This document shows, piece by piece, positions 1 through 6,111 of a stretch of 15,521 nucleotides of DNA; the stretch's first letter is position 1, and every line of letters begins with the position of its first letter. Below the pieces are notes generated by a model. That model saw only the letters and a list, made by a program, of their open reading frames with translations, was not told the origin of the DNA and searched no databases. The translations under genes and the position numbers were made by a program. The stretch covers positions 1 through 15,521 of the forward strand of contig VGMA01000023.1 in assembly GCA_016866575.1 (NCBI GenBank), read 5' to 3'. The DNA is from Chlamydiota bacterium (GTDB lineage Bacteria; Chlamydiota; Chlamydiia; Chlamydiales; VGMA01).

Positions 1-800
1 TCAACTTAGAAAGATTTAGCGCTCTAGATGCTTATAATTTAACAGACCTTTCAGGTTTAAACGGTTTACCAAAATTAAAAGAAATCTATCTTTCTCAAAC
101 ACCCATTTTGTCTAGCCCCAATTCTTGCTTATCACTAGAGATTTTTGAAGCTAAGGAATGCTATTTATTGCGAGATATTTCAGGTTTAGACAACCTATGC
201 CATTTAAGAGTTATTGATGTAAGTGGATCTTTAGTAGAAAGAGCTCCTGTTGGATGCCTATCTCTTTCTAGCTTTAAAGCTTTTGAAGCACCCAATCTAA
301 ATAATGTATTGGGATTAAATTATTTAGAGAATTTGAAAGAATTTTTTATTTCGCAGGCAAACATTACGCACGCACCTGTAGGCTGTGTATCATTAGAAAC
401 TTTTTTTGCCGGGTTTGTTACTAATCTTGTGGATATATCCTCTCTAAATTCGTCAACTCGTTTAAAAAAACTGATTTTTACTCACACTCAAGTTACTGAG
501 GCTCCTAGAAACTGCATATCCTTAGAAATATTCCAAGCAAATCAAAATCCTTTACTAAACGACATCTCCGGATTATCACATCTTCCAAAGCTAAGAATGA
601 TCAATGTAGAAAATACAGCTGTAAGATACGCACCTGTAAAATGTTCTTCATTAAGGGAATTCCACGCAAGAAATGCCCATCTACTTAATGATATTTCAGG
701 CCTTAAAGGATGCCGTTACCTAAGCGAGATCGATATTGAAGGCACGCCTGCAAAGCAAAACCATCAAAATATAATTACAAGAAGAAAAGCATGGCAATAA
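1..800 (+). CDS. Leucine-rich repeat protein, 5' end cut by window edge
   Basis: The reading frame is open from the first complete codon (position 3) to the TAA at 798-800, so the start lies outside the window. A TTG at 108 is only an internal leucine codon. The visible 265 residues are almost entirely a tandem repeat with a 43-residue period, each unit being two LRRs: a half beginning A-P-x-x-C-x-S-L-E-x-F-x-A and a half containing D-I-S-G-L-x-x-L-x-x-L-K. About six units are visible. The C-terminal cap is short and basic (ending R-R-K-A-W-Q). The same repeat fills the C-terminal half of the next gene, so the two are tandem paralogues, and the missing N-terminus may hold a BTB-like domain as its neighbour does. 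Inferred role: secreted effector binding a host protein through the LRR surface. The stop codon lies inside the start region of the next gene, suggesting translational coupling. Confidence 0.85.
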   Translation, partial: NLERFSALDAYNLTDLSGLNGLPKLKEIYLSQTPILSSPNSCLSLEIFEAKECYLLRDISGLDNLCHLRVIDVSGSLVERAPVGCLSLSSFKAFEAPNLNNVLGLNYLENLKEFFISQANITHAPVGCVSLETFFAGFVTNLVDISSLNSSTRLKKLIFTHTQVTEAPRNCISLEIFQANQNPLLNDISGLSHLPKLRMINVENTAVRYAPVKCSSLREFHARNAHLLNDISGLKGCRYLSEIDIEGTPAKQNHQNIITRRKAWQ

Positions 801-2575
801 AGTCCACAAACCATTCTTTTCACCCTTCAATTCCCTTTCCCTTGAATTCTTCAGATATTCAAGAACCAAGGGAAATGCACTTAGAAATACTTACTATTTT
901 GGGTGCTTTCGATATTCCCGTTAAAGATTTTTGGCTTTCGCACACAATATCTATTCTCGATGGAAAATTTGCGATAACAGAGGGTGAACATCAAAATATC
1001 GAAGTAATTCGACAAATTTTTCATGAAATTTTGCAATCTGGCTCATTTTCTTTAAAAGAAAAAGCAATTTTTTATACAAAAGCTCAAGAATTTTTTAGCT
1101 ATGAGATTGATTCATTTATATCGAACGACCATCTCATTACAGCGCACCTTGTTGATGAAAATCAAGTAAAAGAAGAAATCGATCTTCCGATAGATATTTT
1201 GACAAGAACACCTTTTTTTGATCATCTGCTGCTTAAAGACTATCTAGAAGCTCAAGTTATCGAAGAAAAAAAATGCCCTCTCATCTACCTTCCCCTTACT
1301 ACTTCAGCTAAAGATTTTCATAATTACGTCCATTTTAAGAGCTCTCTAAATATAGAAGAGTTGATCAAAGTACTAATCTTAGCTGATTATCTCTCAGATG
1401 AAAAAACAGCTCAAACTTGTATTGATCACATCTTTAATTACCCATCTATGTCTGGATCATTGCTGCTTGATTTACTTTTAGATCTGCCTTTACTAAGTGA
1501 AACTCTTTTAAATCACTACGGCTCTTTACTAGCTAGCGCCTACATAAATACCGCTACGCAAGAAAGAACTTCCATAGAAGAAATTGCATTTAACCTGTCG
1601 ATTTCTGTAAAAGAACTTCGTTTGAATCTAGACCTAAGTAATTTATTATTAACATCTGAAGATTTAATTGTTTTATCTTCTTCTCTCCCCTTTGTCTCTT
1701 CGCTAAAACTTTCACACACGCTCATCACAAATCTACCACTAGTGTGGGAAAATAGCCTTGAAGTTCTCGATGTATCAAAAAGCCTAATAAGAGAAATACC
1801 AAAAGGATTTAACGCTCTAAAATCCTTTAATGGATCAGGAGCTACTCATCTTTATGACCTTGCTTTTTTAGATCACTCTCAAGATCTTCAATTCATCAAT
1901 ATTAGTGCAACTTCTATAAGTAGAGCCCCAATAAATTGCCCAAATCTTGAAATTTTTATCGCTAATCGCGTGCCTCAGCTCAATGACATTTCCTCTCTTA
2001 ATGATTCAAAGCACTTAAAAAGAATAGAAATCGATTACACCGGAGTAAGCATCGCTCCTAGAGGTTGCAGCTCCCTAGAAATCTTTCAAGCCTGTAGCTT
2101 TTATATGCAAGATCTATCAGGGCTAAATTCCCTCAGCAACCTAAAATGCATAAAAGCTACTTTTAGTAGCATAAGATCGGCTCCGATAGAGTGTAAATCT
2201 CTTGAATTTTTTATTGCCGACAACTGCCAATATCTAGAAGATATTGAAGGATTATCTAACCTAGAAAATCTAAAACAGATCCACGTTAACTACAGCAAAA
2301 TCACAAAAGCGCCCTATGGATGCCTACACTTAGAAAAATTTTATGCCCTAGGAGCTGCTAATTTATCTGACCTATCAGGCCTTGATGATTTAGAAAAACT
2401 TGAAGAGCTATCCATTCCATTTACAAAAGTAAAGTGCGCTCCCTCAGGTTGCATACAACTTGTAAAATTTGATGCAGAATCTGCACAATTTTTAGAAAAT
2501 ATCACTGGCTTAAAAGATTCTAAGAACCTAAAAAAAATAGTTTTAAAAGGCACAAAAATTGGCAGCGATAGATAA
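791..2575 (+). CDS. BTB-like plus leucine-rich repeat protein, putative ubiquitin-pathway effector
   Basis: 594 residues, starting at an ATG that overlaps the previous gene's end by 10 nt (791-800); the purine-rich AAGAAGAAAAG just upstream is a weak ribosome site. Residues about 115-213 have the BTB/POZ pattern: T-R-T-P-F-F-D-H-L-L near 138-147 (the usual R-S-x-Y-F-x-x-L-L), a short strand I-Y-L-P-L, D-F-x-x-Y-V, then E-E-L-I-K-V-L-I-L-A-D-Y-L near 189-201 and a cysteine helix (A-Q-T-C-I-D-H-I). Residues about 275-590 are LRRs with a 43-residue double unit; the A-P-x-x-C landmark falls near 379, 422, 464, 507 and 550. Known of the family: BTB-LRR and F-box-LRR proteins are expanded in amoeba-associated Chlamydiae, and eukaryotic BTB proteins bridge substrates to Cullin-3 ligases. 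I infer a type III secreted host-ubiquitination effector; no secretion signal can be read directly. The LRR call is firm, the BTB call moderate. Confidence 0.85.
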   Translation: MAIKSTNHSFHPSIPFPLNSSDIQEPREMHLEILTILGAFDIPVKDFWLSHTISILDGKFAITEGEHQNIEVIRQIFHEILQSGSFSLKEKAIFYTKAQEFFSYEIDSFISNDHLITAHLVDENQVKEEIDLPIDILTRTPFFDHLLLKDYLEAQVIEEKKCPLIYLPLTTSAKDFHNYVHFKSSLNIEELIKVLILADYLSDEKTAQTCIDHIFNYPSMSGSLLLDLLLDLPLLSETLLNHYGSLLASAYINTATQERTSIEEIAFNLSISVKELRLNLDLSNLLLTSEDLIVLSSSLPFVSSLKLSHTLITNLPLVWENSLEVLDVSKSLIREIPKGFNALKSFNGSGATHLYDLAFLDHSQDLQFINISATSISRAPINCPNLEIFIANRVPQLNDISSLNDSKHLKRIEIDYTGVSIAPRGCSSLEIFQACSFYMQDLSGLNSLSNLKCIKATFSSIRSAPIECKSLEFFIADNCQYLEDIEGLSNLENLKQIHVNYSKITKAPYGCLHLEKFYALGAANLSDLSGLDDLEKLEELSIPFTKVKCAPSGCIQLVKFDAESAQFLENITGLKDSKNLKKIVLKGTKIGSDR

Positions 2576-2661
2576 AGACTTATCAACTAAGCCGGCTATT
2601 TTTGTTCCAAACAGCTTACAAAATACAGCGTAAGTAGAATCTCTCAGCATAAAAATTTTAC

Positions 2662-2729
2662 AAAAAAAACATTTGAGAAAACTAGAATTCTTTATAAAAT
2701 CTGACTTATTTTAAAACGTTAATGGTTCT
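2662..2729 (+). repeat. Upstream segment shared by the two small membrane-protein gene copies, copy 1
   Basis: About 68 nt upstream of the 2730 gene align by eye with about 68 nt upstream of the second copy at 6181, including a GGTTCT directly before both ATGs. Both segments have a TTGAGA/TTGTAA box followed 14-15 nt later by TATAAA (2693-2698) or TATGAT (6144-6149), a possible promoter with a short spacer. Similarity before the start codon means the duplication included the regulatory region. No terminator was found for the LRR gene in 2576-2661. Confidence 0.35.
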
Positions 2730-2936
2730 ATGGATTGGATCTTATCTTTAAATTGGAACTGGTTTTTTTTGAGACTTATCGGGTTGCTTGTCTTATCCCC
2801 TGTTATTGGATACCTTTCTATTCGTCTCATAGAAAGCTTTGAAAAAGCTTGGAAATCCAAGGTAAAGAAAAAAAGGTGGATAGCATGTTCATTCGCAATC
2901 TTTTTAATAGCTATTGCAGCTGGTTGGTTTCGGTAA
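2730..2936 (+). CDS. Small two-helix membrane protein (copy 1)
   Basis: 68 residues starting M-D-W-I-L-S-L-N-W-N-W. Two hydrophobic helices (about residues 12-34 and 50-66) flank a basic loop rich in Lys (K-S-K-V-K-K-K-R). I do not recognise the family. It is supported as real by a second copy at 6181 with the same start, length class and loop, whose third-position changes are mostly conservative. The upstream match (AATGGTTCT before ATG) offers no clear Shine-Dalgarno. A second ORF in another frame begins inside its 3' end at 2885, and that overlap of 52 nt also occurs in the other copy. Could be a membrane component of a toxin-antitoxin-like or export pair; this is speculation. Confidence 0.6.
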   Translation: MDWILSLNWNWFFLRLIGLLVLSPVIGYLSIRLIESFEKAWKSKVKKKRWIACSFAIFLIAIAAGWFR

Positions 2937-3022
2937 TTTCCTTCACTACATCAATCTCGGTTATGCCATCAGGCGAGTATACGTCTAATCAAAGCTTACT
3001 TCAGCACTTTGACAGTCTTTAG
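2885..3022 (+). CDS. Nested exported-type ORF overlapping the small membrane protein (copy 1, truncated)
   Basis: 45 codons beginning M-F-I-R-N-L-F-N-S and ending L-L-Q-H-F-D-S-L. It starts 52 nt before the stop of the 2730 gene in a different frame. AAGGTGG at 2873-2879, five nt before the ATG, is one mismatch from a perfect Shine-Dalgarno and argues for real translation. The N-terminus is hydrophobic with a signal-peptidase-like end (S-V-M-P-S-G). The equivalent ORF of the second copy (from GTG 6335) shares M/V-F-I, L-V-S, the S/T-rich stretch and L-L-x-x-F, then continues much further, whereas this copy diverges and stops. It therefore looks like a 3'-truncated paralogue, possibly cut by the ISAs1 insertion that follows. 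Function unknown. Confidence 0.45.
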   Translation: MFIRNLFNSYCSWLVSVISFTTSISVMPSGEYTSNQSLLQHFDSL

Positions 3023-3054
3023 GAGCATTAACTACTAGGATCAATACTAGTCCT

Positions 3055-3140
3055 TCAGGGTACTGACCATAAAAAAATAAATTTTAAAATTGTTAGCGCT
3101 AGAGATATCCTATCTATTCATTAATCCTCAGGAGGATATA
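3055..3140 (+). mobile_element. Possible left end and leader of the ISAs1 remnant
   Basis: The stretch between the truncated nested ORF and the transposase begins with CAGGGTACTGACC, plausible as an IS terminus since ISAs1-type ends often begin CAGGG. It then runs AT-rich to the AGGAGG ribosome site. I could not find a matching inverted copy near 3701-3720, consistent with loss of the right end. Just before it, 3031-3048 contains ACTAG/CTAGT arms that could form a weak hairpin. Low certainty. Confidence 0.25.
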
Positions 3141-3701
3141 ATGGCTATTAAGGGACAAGTGCCAGCACATATTAAGCCGAAACAGTTTCTTCATCCACAG
3201 CCTACACTTCGGCTCATTAGAATTTTGGATCGTATTCGAGATCCAAGAAAGCCGTCCTGTAATTTTCAACATTCCCTGATATCGATTGTCTTTACTGTGA
3301 TCATCACGTCTCTCTGCGGAGCAGACGATTGGTCAGTAACGGAACATCTCGCGATAGCCATGAAAGATTGGATTGCTCGTTTTGTTGATGTGTGCTCTAG
3401 GATTCCATCAGCCCATACCATTGAACGGGTGTTTTCTTTGATATCTCCGGAGCAGATTGAACAAACTCTTGTTGAAATCATGGAACTTTTGAAAGAGAAG
3501 AAAGAAACCGTGATTAGCTTCGATGGGAAAACCCTCAGGGGTACACTAGATGAACAGGCAGGTAAACGAGCCGTTCATTTGCTAAACGCGTGGAGCCTAG
3601 AGAATGGCATTTGTCTTGGACAAAGAAAGGTAGATGACAAATCGGTGGTCATCTACAAGTCCAACTGCTTGCATAAAGGCGTAGCGAAAAAACAACTTTA
3701 G
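3141..3701 (+). pseudogene. ISAs1-family transposase, C-terminal half missing
   Basis: The start is the ATG at 3141, preceded by a perfect AGGAGG (3130-3135); a longer frame from TTG 3090 is not needed. 186 residues remain of a family usually near 370-380. The N-terminal associated domain shows R-I-R-D-P-R-K (31-37), L-C-G-A-D-D-W (59-64) and I-P-S-A-H-T-I-E-R-V-F (89-98). The catalytic start S-F-D-G-K-T-L-R-G (about 126-134) carries the first acidic residue, and L-G-Q-R-K-V-D-D-K-S (159-168) is the usual motif that follows. After that, similarity stops and 18 unrelated residues lead to a TAG. The later catalytic acidic residues are absent, so it cannot be an active transposase. Its end overlaps the immunity gene's end by 3 nt. 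ISAs1 members (H-repeats) are classical companions of enterobacterial Rhs elements. Confidence 0.85.
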
Positions 3702-4105
3702 GTTTCTAGATCAGGGATATTTTCCCACCAAACTTGATCAGCTTTAATTTTAATTGTAGAAAAATCCTCTATATTTGGATGTGGCGGGTAATTTACCCAT
3801 TTTATATCTAGTTCAATTATTTTTCCTTTAATCTCAAAATCAAAAATTCTACCTTTATCAAATTGCATTTTCCATCTATCTGATAAAATTTTTTCATTTA
3901 TCTCAATATTTTCAACATTTATAATGTGAAGTTTTCCTTTAATGCGATCATCAGAAGATAAAGCAATATTGCCTGGAAGCTCTTCAATCGCTATTTCAGC
4001 ACTTTGCATATTTAAAATAAGTTTGTTTTTTTGATGGATTATTTTGGATAAAGAACCATCATGAAAAAATGCTGTATAATTAGAAATATCCATGTTGTTC
4101 AACAT
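3698..4105 (-). CDS. Putative immunity protein for the RHS toxin tip
   Basis: It lies immediately downstream of the RHS C-terminal tip on the same strand, the normal place for the cognate immunity gene. The frame is open from ATG 4132 (overlapping the RHS stop by 16 nt), but ATG 4105, 11 nt after that stop, or ATG 4093 is more natural; 4105 gives 135 residues. The protein has no signal peptide or membrane helix and is predicted cytoplasmic. It is rich in beta-type alternation (I-K-G-K-L-H-I-I, I-F-D-F-E-I-K-G-K-I) and ends W-V-N-Y-P-P-H-P ... D-Q-V-W-W-E-N-I-P-D-L-E-T. I cannot name a Pfam immunity family with confidence. The role is inferred from position, size and lack of other function; Trp and acidic residues near the end are typical of binding surfaces but prove nothing. 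The TAA overlaps the transposase end tail to tail. Confidence 0.6.
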   Translation of the reverse strand: MLNNMDISNYTAFFHDGSLSKIIHQKNKLILNMQSAEIAIEELPGNIALSSDDRIKGKLHIINVENIEINEKILSDRWKMQFDKGRIFDFEIKGKIIELDIKWVNYPPHPNIEDFSTIKIKADQVWWENIPDLET

Positions 4106-4116
4106 TTTATTAACTT

Positions 4117-4830
4117 TTACCACCACACCCATTCAGGTGGGTAGAGATGAGATGCTTCGCTACTATCTGGAACAGGCTTACCTTGTGCATCTAAGTAAGC
4201 ATCATAATCACCAGTTGTATTTGGATTTGGTCTATGATAATGATCATGTCCTTTGTGACCAGGATTACCAGGTTTTGCTTTGTCAAATTCTATTATTTCG
4301 CCCGTTTCGTTGTTTTTGTATTTATGATGGCCTTTGTCTTTAGCTTTTGGATGGCTAACATCTATCCAGTTTTTATCTTTTTCAGGATTTTTAGGTAAAC
4401 TAGGATCGATACCACCTTTTTTACTTCTTTCCATCGCAATAAGATCGAAGGAAGAATTATCGCGAGAATCTTGCCAATGTTTATAACCTTTATAGCCCCA
4501 ATAGCCAATAGTGGCTCCAGCAGCAGCTGCAGCTGCATAAGGAGCCCAAATAGGTGCGGTAATGGTAGCTCCGGCTCCCCATGAGATGCTTATAAGAGGT
4601 GCAGCAATTGCGAATTGTCCATCAGGATCAATAAAATTTTCAGGATCACCTAAACAATATAAATAAGGATCAGAGCTTTGCTGCATAGGATCTGGAGTTA
4701 ACCATTTACCTAGCTGGAGGCGAGTAGTGGCGCGCCCCAAAATATACCAATCCTGCATCGCGGTCGTAATATTTTCCTGAAAAGATCCATGATATGGGAG
4801 CATTTTGATCAAGACCCTCCCCAAAAGCAT
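4117..4830 (-). CDS. RHS C-terminal part: conserved core end plus His-rich toxin-like tip (frameshifted from core)
   Basis: The frame is open from 4830, but real RHS homology begins only near residue 40 (L-G-K-W-L-T-P-D-P), so the upstream ATG is probably not a true start. Residues 40-71 are the RHS hallmark (S-S-D-P-Y-L-Y-C-L-G-D-P-E-N-F-I-D-P-D-G). Next come an Ala/Gly-rich hydrophobic stretch (about 74-113) and a variable tip (about 125-237) with N-W-I-D-V-S-H-P, G-H-H-K-Y-K-N-N-E-T-G-E-I-I-E-F-D, G-H-K-G-H-D-H-Y-H-R-P-N-P-N and S-E-A-S-H-L-Y-P-P-E-W. The histidine cluster suggests a metal-dependent nuclease-type polymorphic toxin; the exact family is not identified. It should join the 4706-5515 ORF, but one extra base near 4715 puts it in another frame. 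A neighbouring degraded copy keeps the intact frame at this site (S-P-E-L-G-K-W), which identifies the lesion. Confidence 0.75.
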   Translation of the reverse strand: MLLGRVLIKMLPYHGSFQENITTAMQDWYILGRATTRLQLGKWLTPDPMQQSSDPYLYCLGDPENFIDPDGQFAIAAPLISISWGAGATITAPIWAPYAAAAAAGATIGYWGYKGYKHWQDSRDNSSFDLIAMERSKKGGIDPSLPKNPEKDKNWIDVSHPKAKDKGHHKYKNNETGEIIEFDKAKPGNPGHKGHDHYHRPNPNTTGDYDAYLDAQGKPVPDSSEASHLYPPEWVWW

Positions 4831-5515
4831 CAGCTGCCGCTAAAGGAATTTTTTTGCCCGTGGAAATATCAATAAGTGCTGTAATTGTTCCTTGGAGATT
4901 TTGAAGTGGGGCATAGATAACATTCTGTGTCTCAATGGCTACGGGTCTTAAAATATCCTTGTGAGCAGAAATTCCTGGCACGCGTAGCTCTATTATATTA
5001 CCCTCTGCATCAATATGAGCAAGCTCATTAGTACCATGATAAACAAAGTATTCTGTAGACCCATTCAGCGTCTTGGAAATTCTTTTTCCCAAAAAATCAT
5101 AGCTATATTCAATTACATTTGTAGGGGTGGTCACTTTGATCAAATGATTTTGCTCATCATAAGAAAATGTTTTATCTCCCAATCGAATGAGATTACCGAG
5201 CAAGTCATATTCTGTATAAAATGTGGCAAGCGGTTCTTTAGTTTGGTTTTGCTTATCTATGAAATCAAAGCTGTTTTTGTAGATGATTTCACCGATAGCG
5301 TTTGTTAAACATTCTGAGATAAGATTGTCATTTTCATCATATTCGTATGAACATGTATACATGATCTCATCCATCTTCGAAATTCTTTCTATCCGTTGAA
5401 TCTGAGATCCCTCTGAAAAATAACGGGCGCACCCCAAATCACACAGTCTTAAAGTATGAACCTCAGCATTAAGGCAGACCATAAAACAGAAAAAAAGAGA
5501 AGTCAAACACCTCAT
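4706..5515 (-). CDS. Short secreted RHS/YD-repeat protein, core portion (frameshift before toxin tip)
   Basis: 269 residues from ATG 5515, with GGAG at 5524-5527 as ribosome site. Residues 1-18 form a signal peptide (M-R-C-L-T-S-L-F-F-C-F-M-V-C-L-N-A). YD-type repeats follow: Y-E-Y-D-E-N-D-N-L-I (57-66), T-E-Y-D-L-L-G-N-L-I (101-110), F-S-Y-D-E-Q-N-H-L-I (117-126), Y-S-Y-D-F-L-G-K-R-I (137-146). Then L-Q-N-L-Q-G-T-I-T-A-L (204-214), A-F-G-E-G-L (230-235) and the core signature S-G-K-Y-Y-D-R-D-A-G-L-V-Y-F-G-A-R-H-Y-S-P (246-266). Only a few repeats sit between signal peptide and core end, far fewer than in classical RHS proteins of over 1000 residues, so this is either a compact variant or an in-frame deletion product. 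The frame then breaks: P-A-R-stop replaces P-E-L-G-K-W, which continues in the 4117-4830 frame. Normal role: encapsulating and delivering a C-terminal toxin. Confidence 0.8.
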   Translation of the reverse strand: MRCLTSLFFCFMVCLNAEVHTLRLCDLGCARYFSEGSQIQRIERISKMDEIMYTCSYEYDENDNLISECLTNAIGEIIYKNSFDFIDKQNQTKEPLATFYTEYDLLGNLIRLGDKTFSYDEQNHLIKVTTPTNVIEYSYDFLGKRISKTLNGSTEYFVYHGTNELAHIDAEGNIIELRVPGISAHKDILRPVAIETQNVIYAPLQNLQGTITALIDISTGKKIPLAAADAFGEGLDQNAPISWIFSGKYYDRDAGLVYFGARHYSPPAR

Positions 5516-5582
5516 GAAAATTCTCCGATTGTAAAGGGCTATCCTATAATAGAATAAATTTTATGCAAAGAAAAAAATCAAC
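5516..5582 (-). promoter_or_regulatory. Candidate promoter and ribosome site of the RHS gene
   Basis: Reading on the minus strand, TTGATT (about 5581-5576) is followed by AT-rich sequence with TTTATT or TATTCT at 17-19 nt spacing, then GGAG seven to eight nt before the ATG at 5515. Suggestive only; the region is very AT-rich and chance matches are likely. Confidence 0.3.
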
Positions 5583-5618
5583 TTTCAGAGTCTCTAATAA
5601 AATGGTCAGTTTTTGATG

Positions 5619-5738
5619 CTACTTATCATTTTTTGGATGTTTCAGAGCTTTGTTCTTTTTCGGATTCTTTTTGCTTTCAGGGATTATGCTTAATTCAGCT
5701 TCAATCTCCTCTAGAATCAATACAATGTTCAGGATCAC
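5619..5738 (-). pseudogene. Unidentified Lys-rich C-terminal tail fused to an RHS fragment
   Basis: From GTG 5738 to TAG 5619 a 39-codon frame reads I-V-L-I-L-E-E-I-E-A-E-L-S-I-I-P-E-S-K-K-N-P-K-K-N-K-A and ends in K-H-P-K-N-D-K. An amphipathic helix followed by a basic tail resembles the extreme C-terminus of a larger protein (transposase ends can look like this), not a free-standing gene. It overlaps the end of the RHS fragment in another frame, so a recombination junction lies near 5710-5720. I do not recognise the parent protein. Confidence 0.3.
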
Positions 5739-6003
5739 CTAAACAATATAAATAAGGATCAAAACTTTACTGCATAGGATCTGAAGCTAACCATTTACCT
5801 AGCTCAGGTGAGTAGTGACGCGCTCCAAAATATACCAATCCTGCATCGCGGTCGTAATATTTTCCTGAAAAGATCCATGATATCGGAGCATTTTGATCAA
5901 GACCCTCCCCAAAAGCATCAGCTGCTGCTATTGGAATTTCTTTCCCTGTGGAAATATCAATAAGTAATTTAATTGTTCCTTGTAGATTTTGTACTGGAGC
6001 TAT
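5701..6003 (-). pseudogene. Degraded second copy of the RHS core end
   Basis: This segment is a direct repeat of about 4639-4920. It translates as I-A-P-V-Q-N-L-Q-G-T-I, A-A-A-D-A-F-G-E-G-L-D-Q-N-A-P, S-G-K-Y-Y-D-R-D-A-G-L-V-Y-F-G-A-R-H-Y-S-P-E-L-G-K-W-L, then M-Q-stop-S-F-D-P-Y-L-Y-C-L-G-D-P-E. At the site where copy 1 is frameshifted this copy is in frame, but it has a TAA where copy 1 reads CAA. It has no start and no toxin tip, ending in unrelated sequence near 5707. Bits of YD-like coding (E-F-D-S-S-G-K-I-V) in 6025-6060 suggest the relic once extended upstream. It is not functional. Confidence 0.8.
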
Positions 6004-6111
6004 GAATATTCAGATAGACTAAGCGACTATTTTACCTGAACTATCAAATTCAGATCATGTTTTTATTGAATTAAAAAACGCTTACAAAGAACACCTTTTG
6101 TGAAACATTTA

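Noticed and set aside
108..110. TTG at 108 as start of the first LRR gene
   Set aside because: The frame upstream is open to the window edge and continues the same LRR repeat, so this TTG is an internal leucine codon.
1..2575. Regularly spaced 129-nt repeats as a possible CRISPR-like array
   Set aside because: The periodicity is coding, with codon-level variation in an LRR protein; no short identical repeats with unique spacers occur.
2590..2605. AGCCGGCT followed by ATTTTTG as a terminator after the BTB-LRR gene
   Set aside because: It is a perfect palindrome with no loop and only a short T-run, so a stable terminator hairpin cannot form from it alone.
3031..3048. ACTAG/CTAGT arms as a regulatory hairpin or attachment site
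   Set aside because: Five-base arms in AT-rich DNA are expected by chance and no second copy or functional context was found.
3090..3140. Extended start of the transposase at TTG 3090
   Set aside because: The perfect AGGAGG directly before ATG 3141 and family alignment make the shorter start clearly better.
3266..3481. Minus-strand ORF of 71 codons
   Set aside because: Antisense shadow of the ISAs1 transposase, whose protein shows clear family motifs on the plus strand.
4092..4343. Plus-strand ORF of 83 codons across the RHS tip
   Set aside because: It lies opposite the RHS tip and immunity start, which are supported by context and motifs; no ribosome site or recognisable product.
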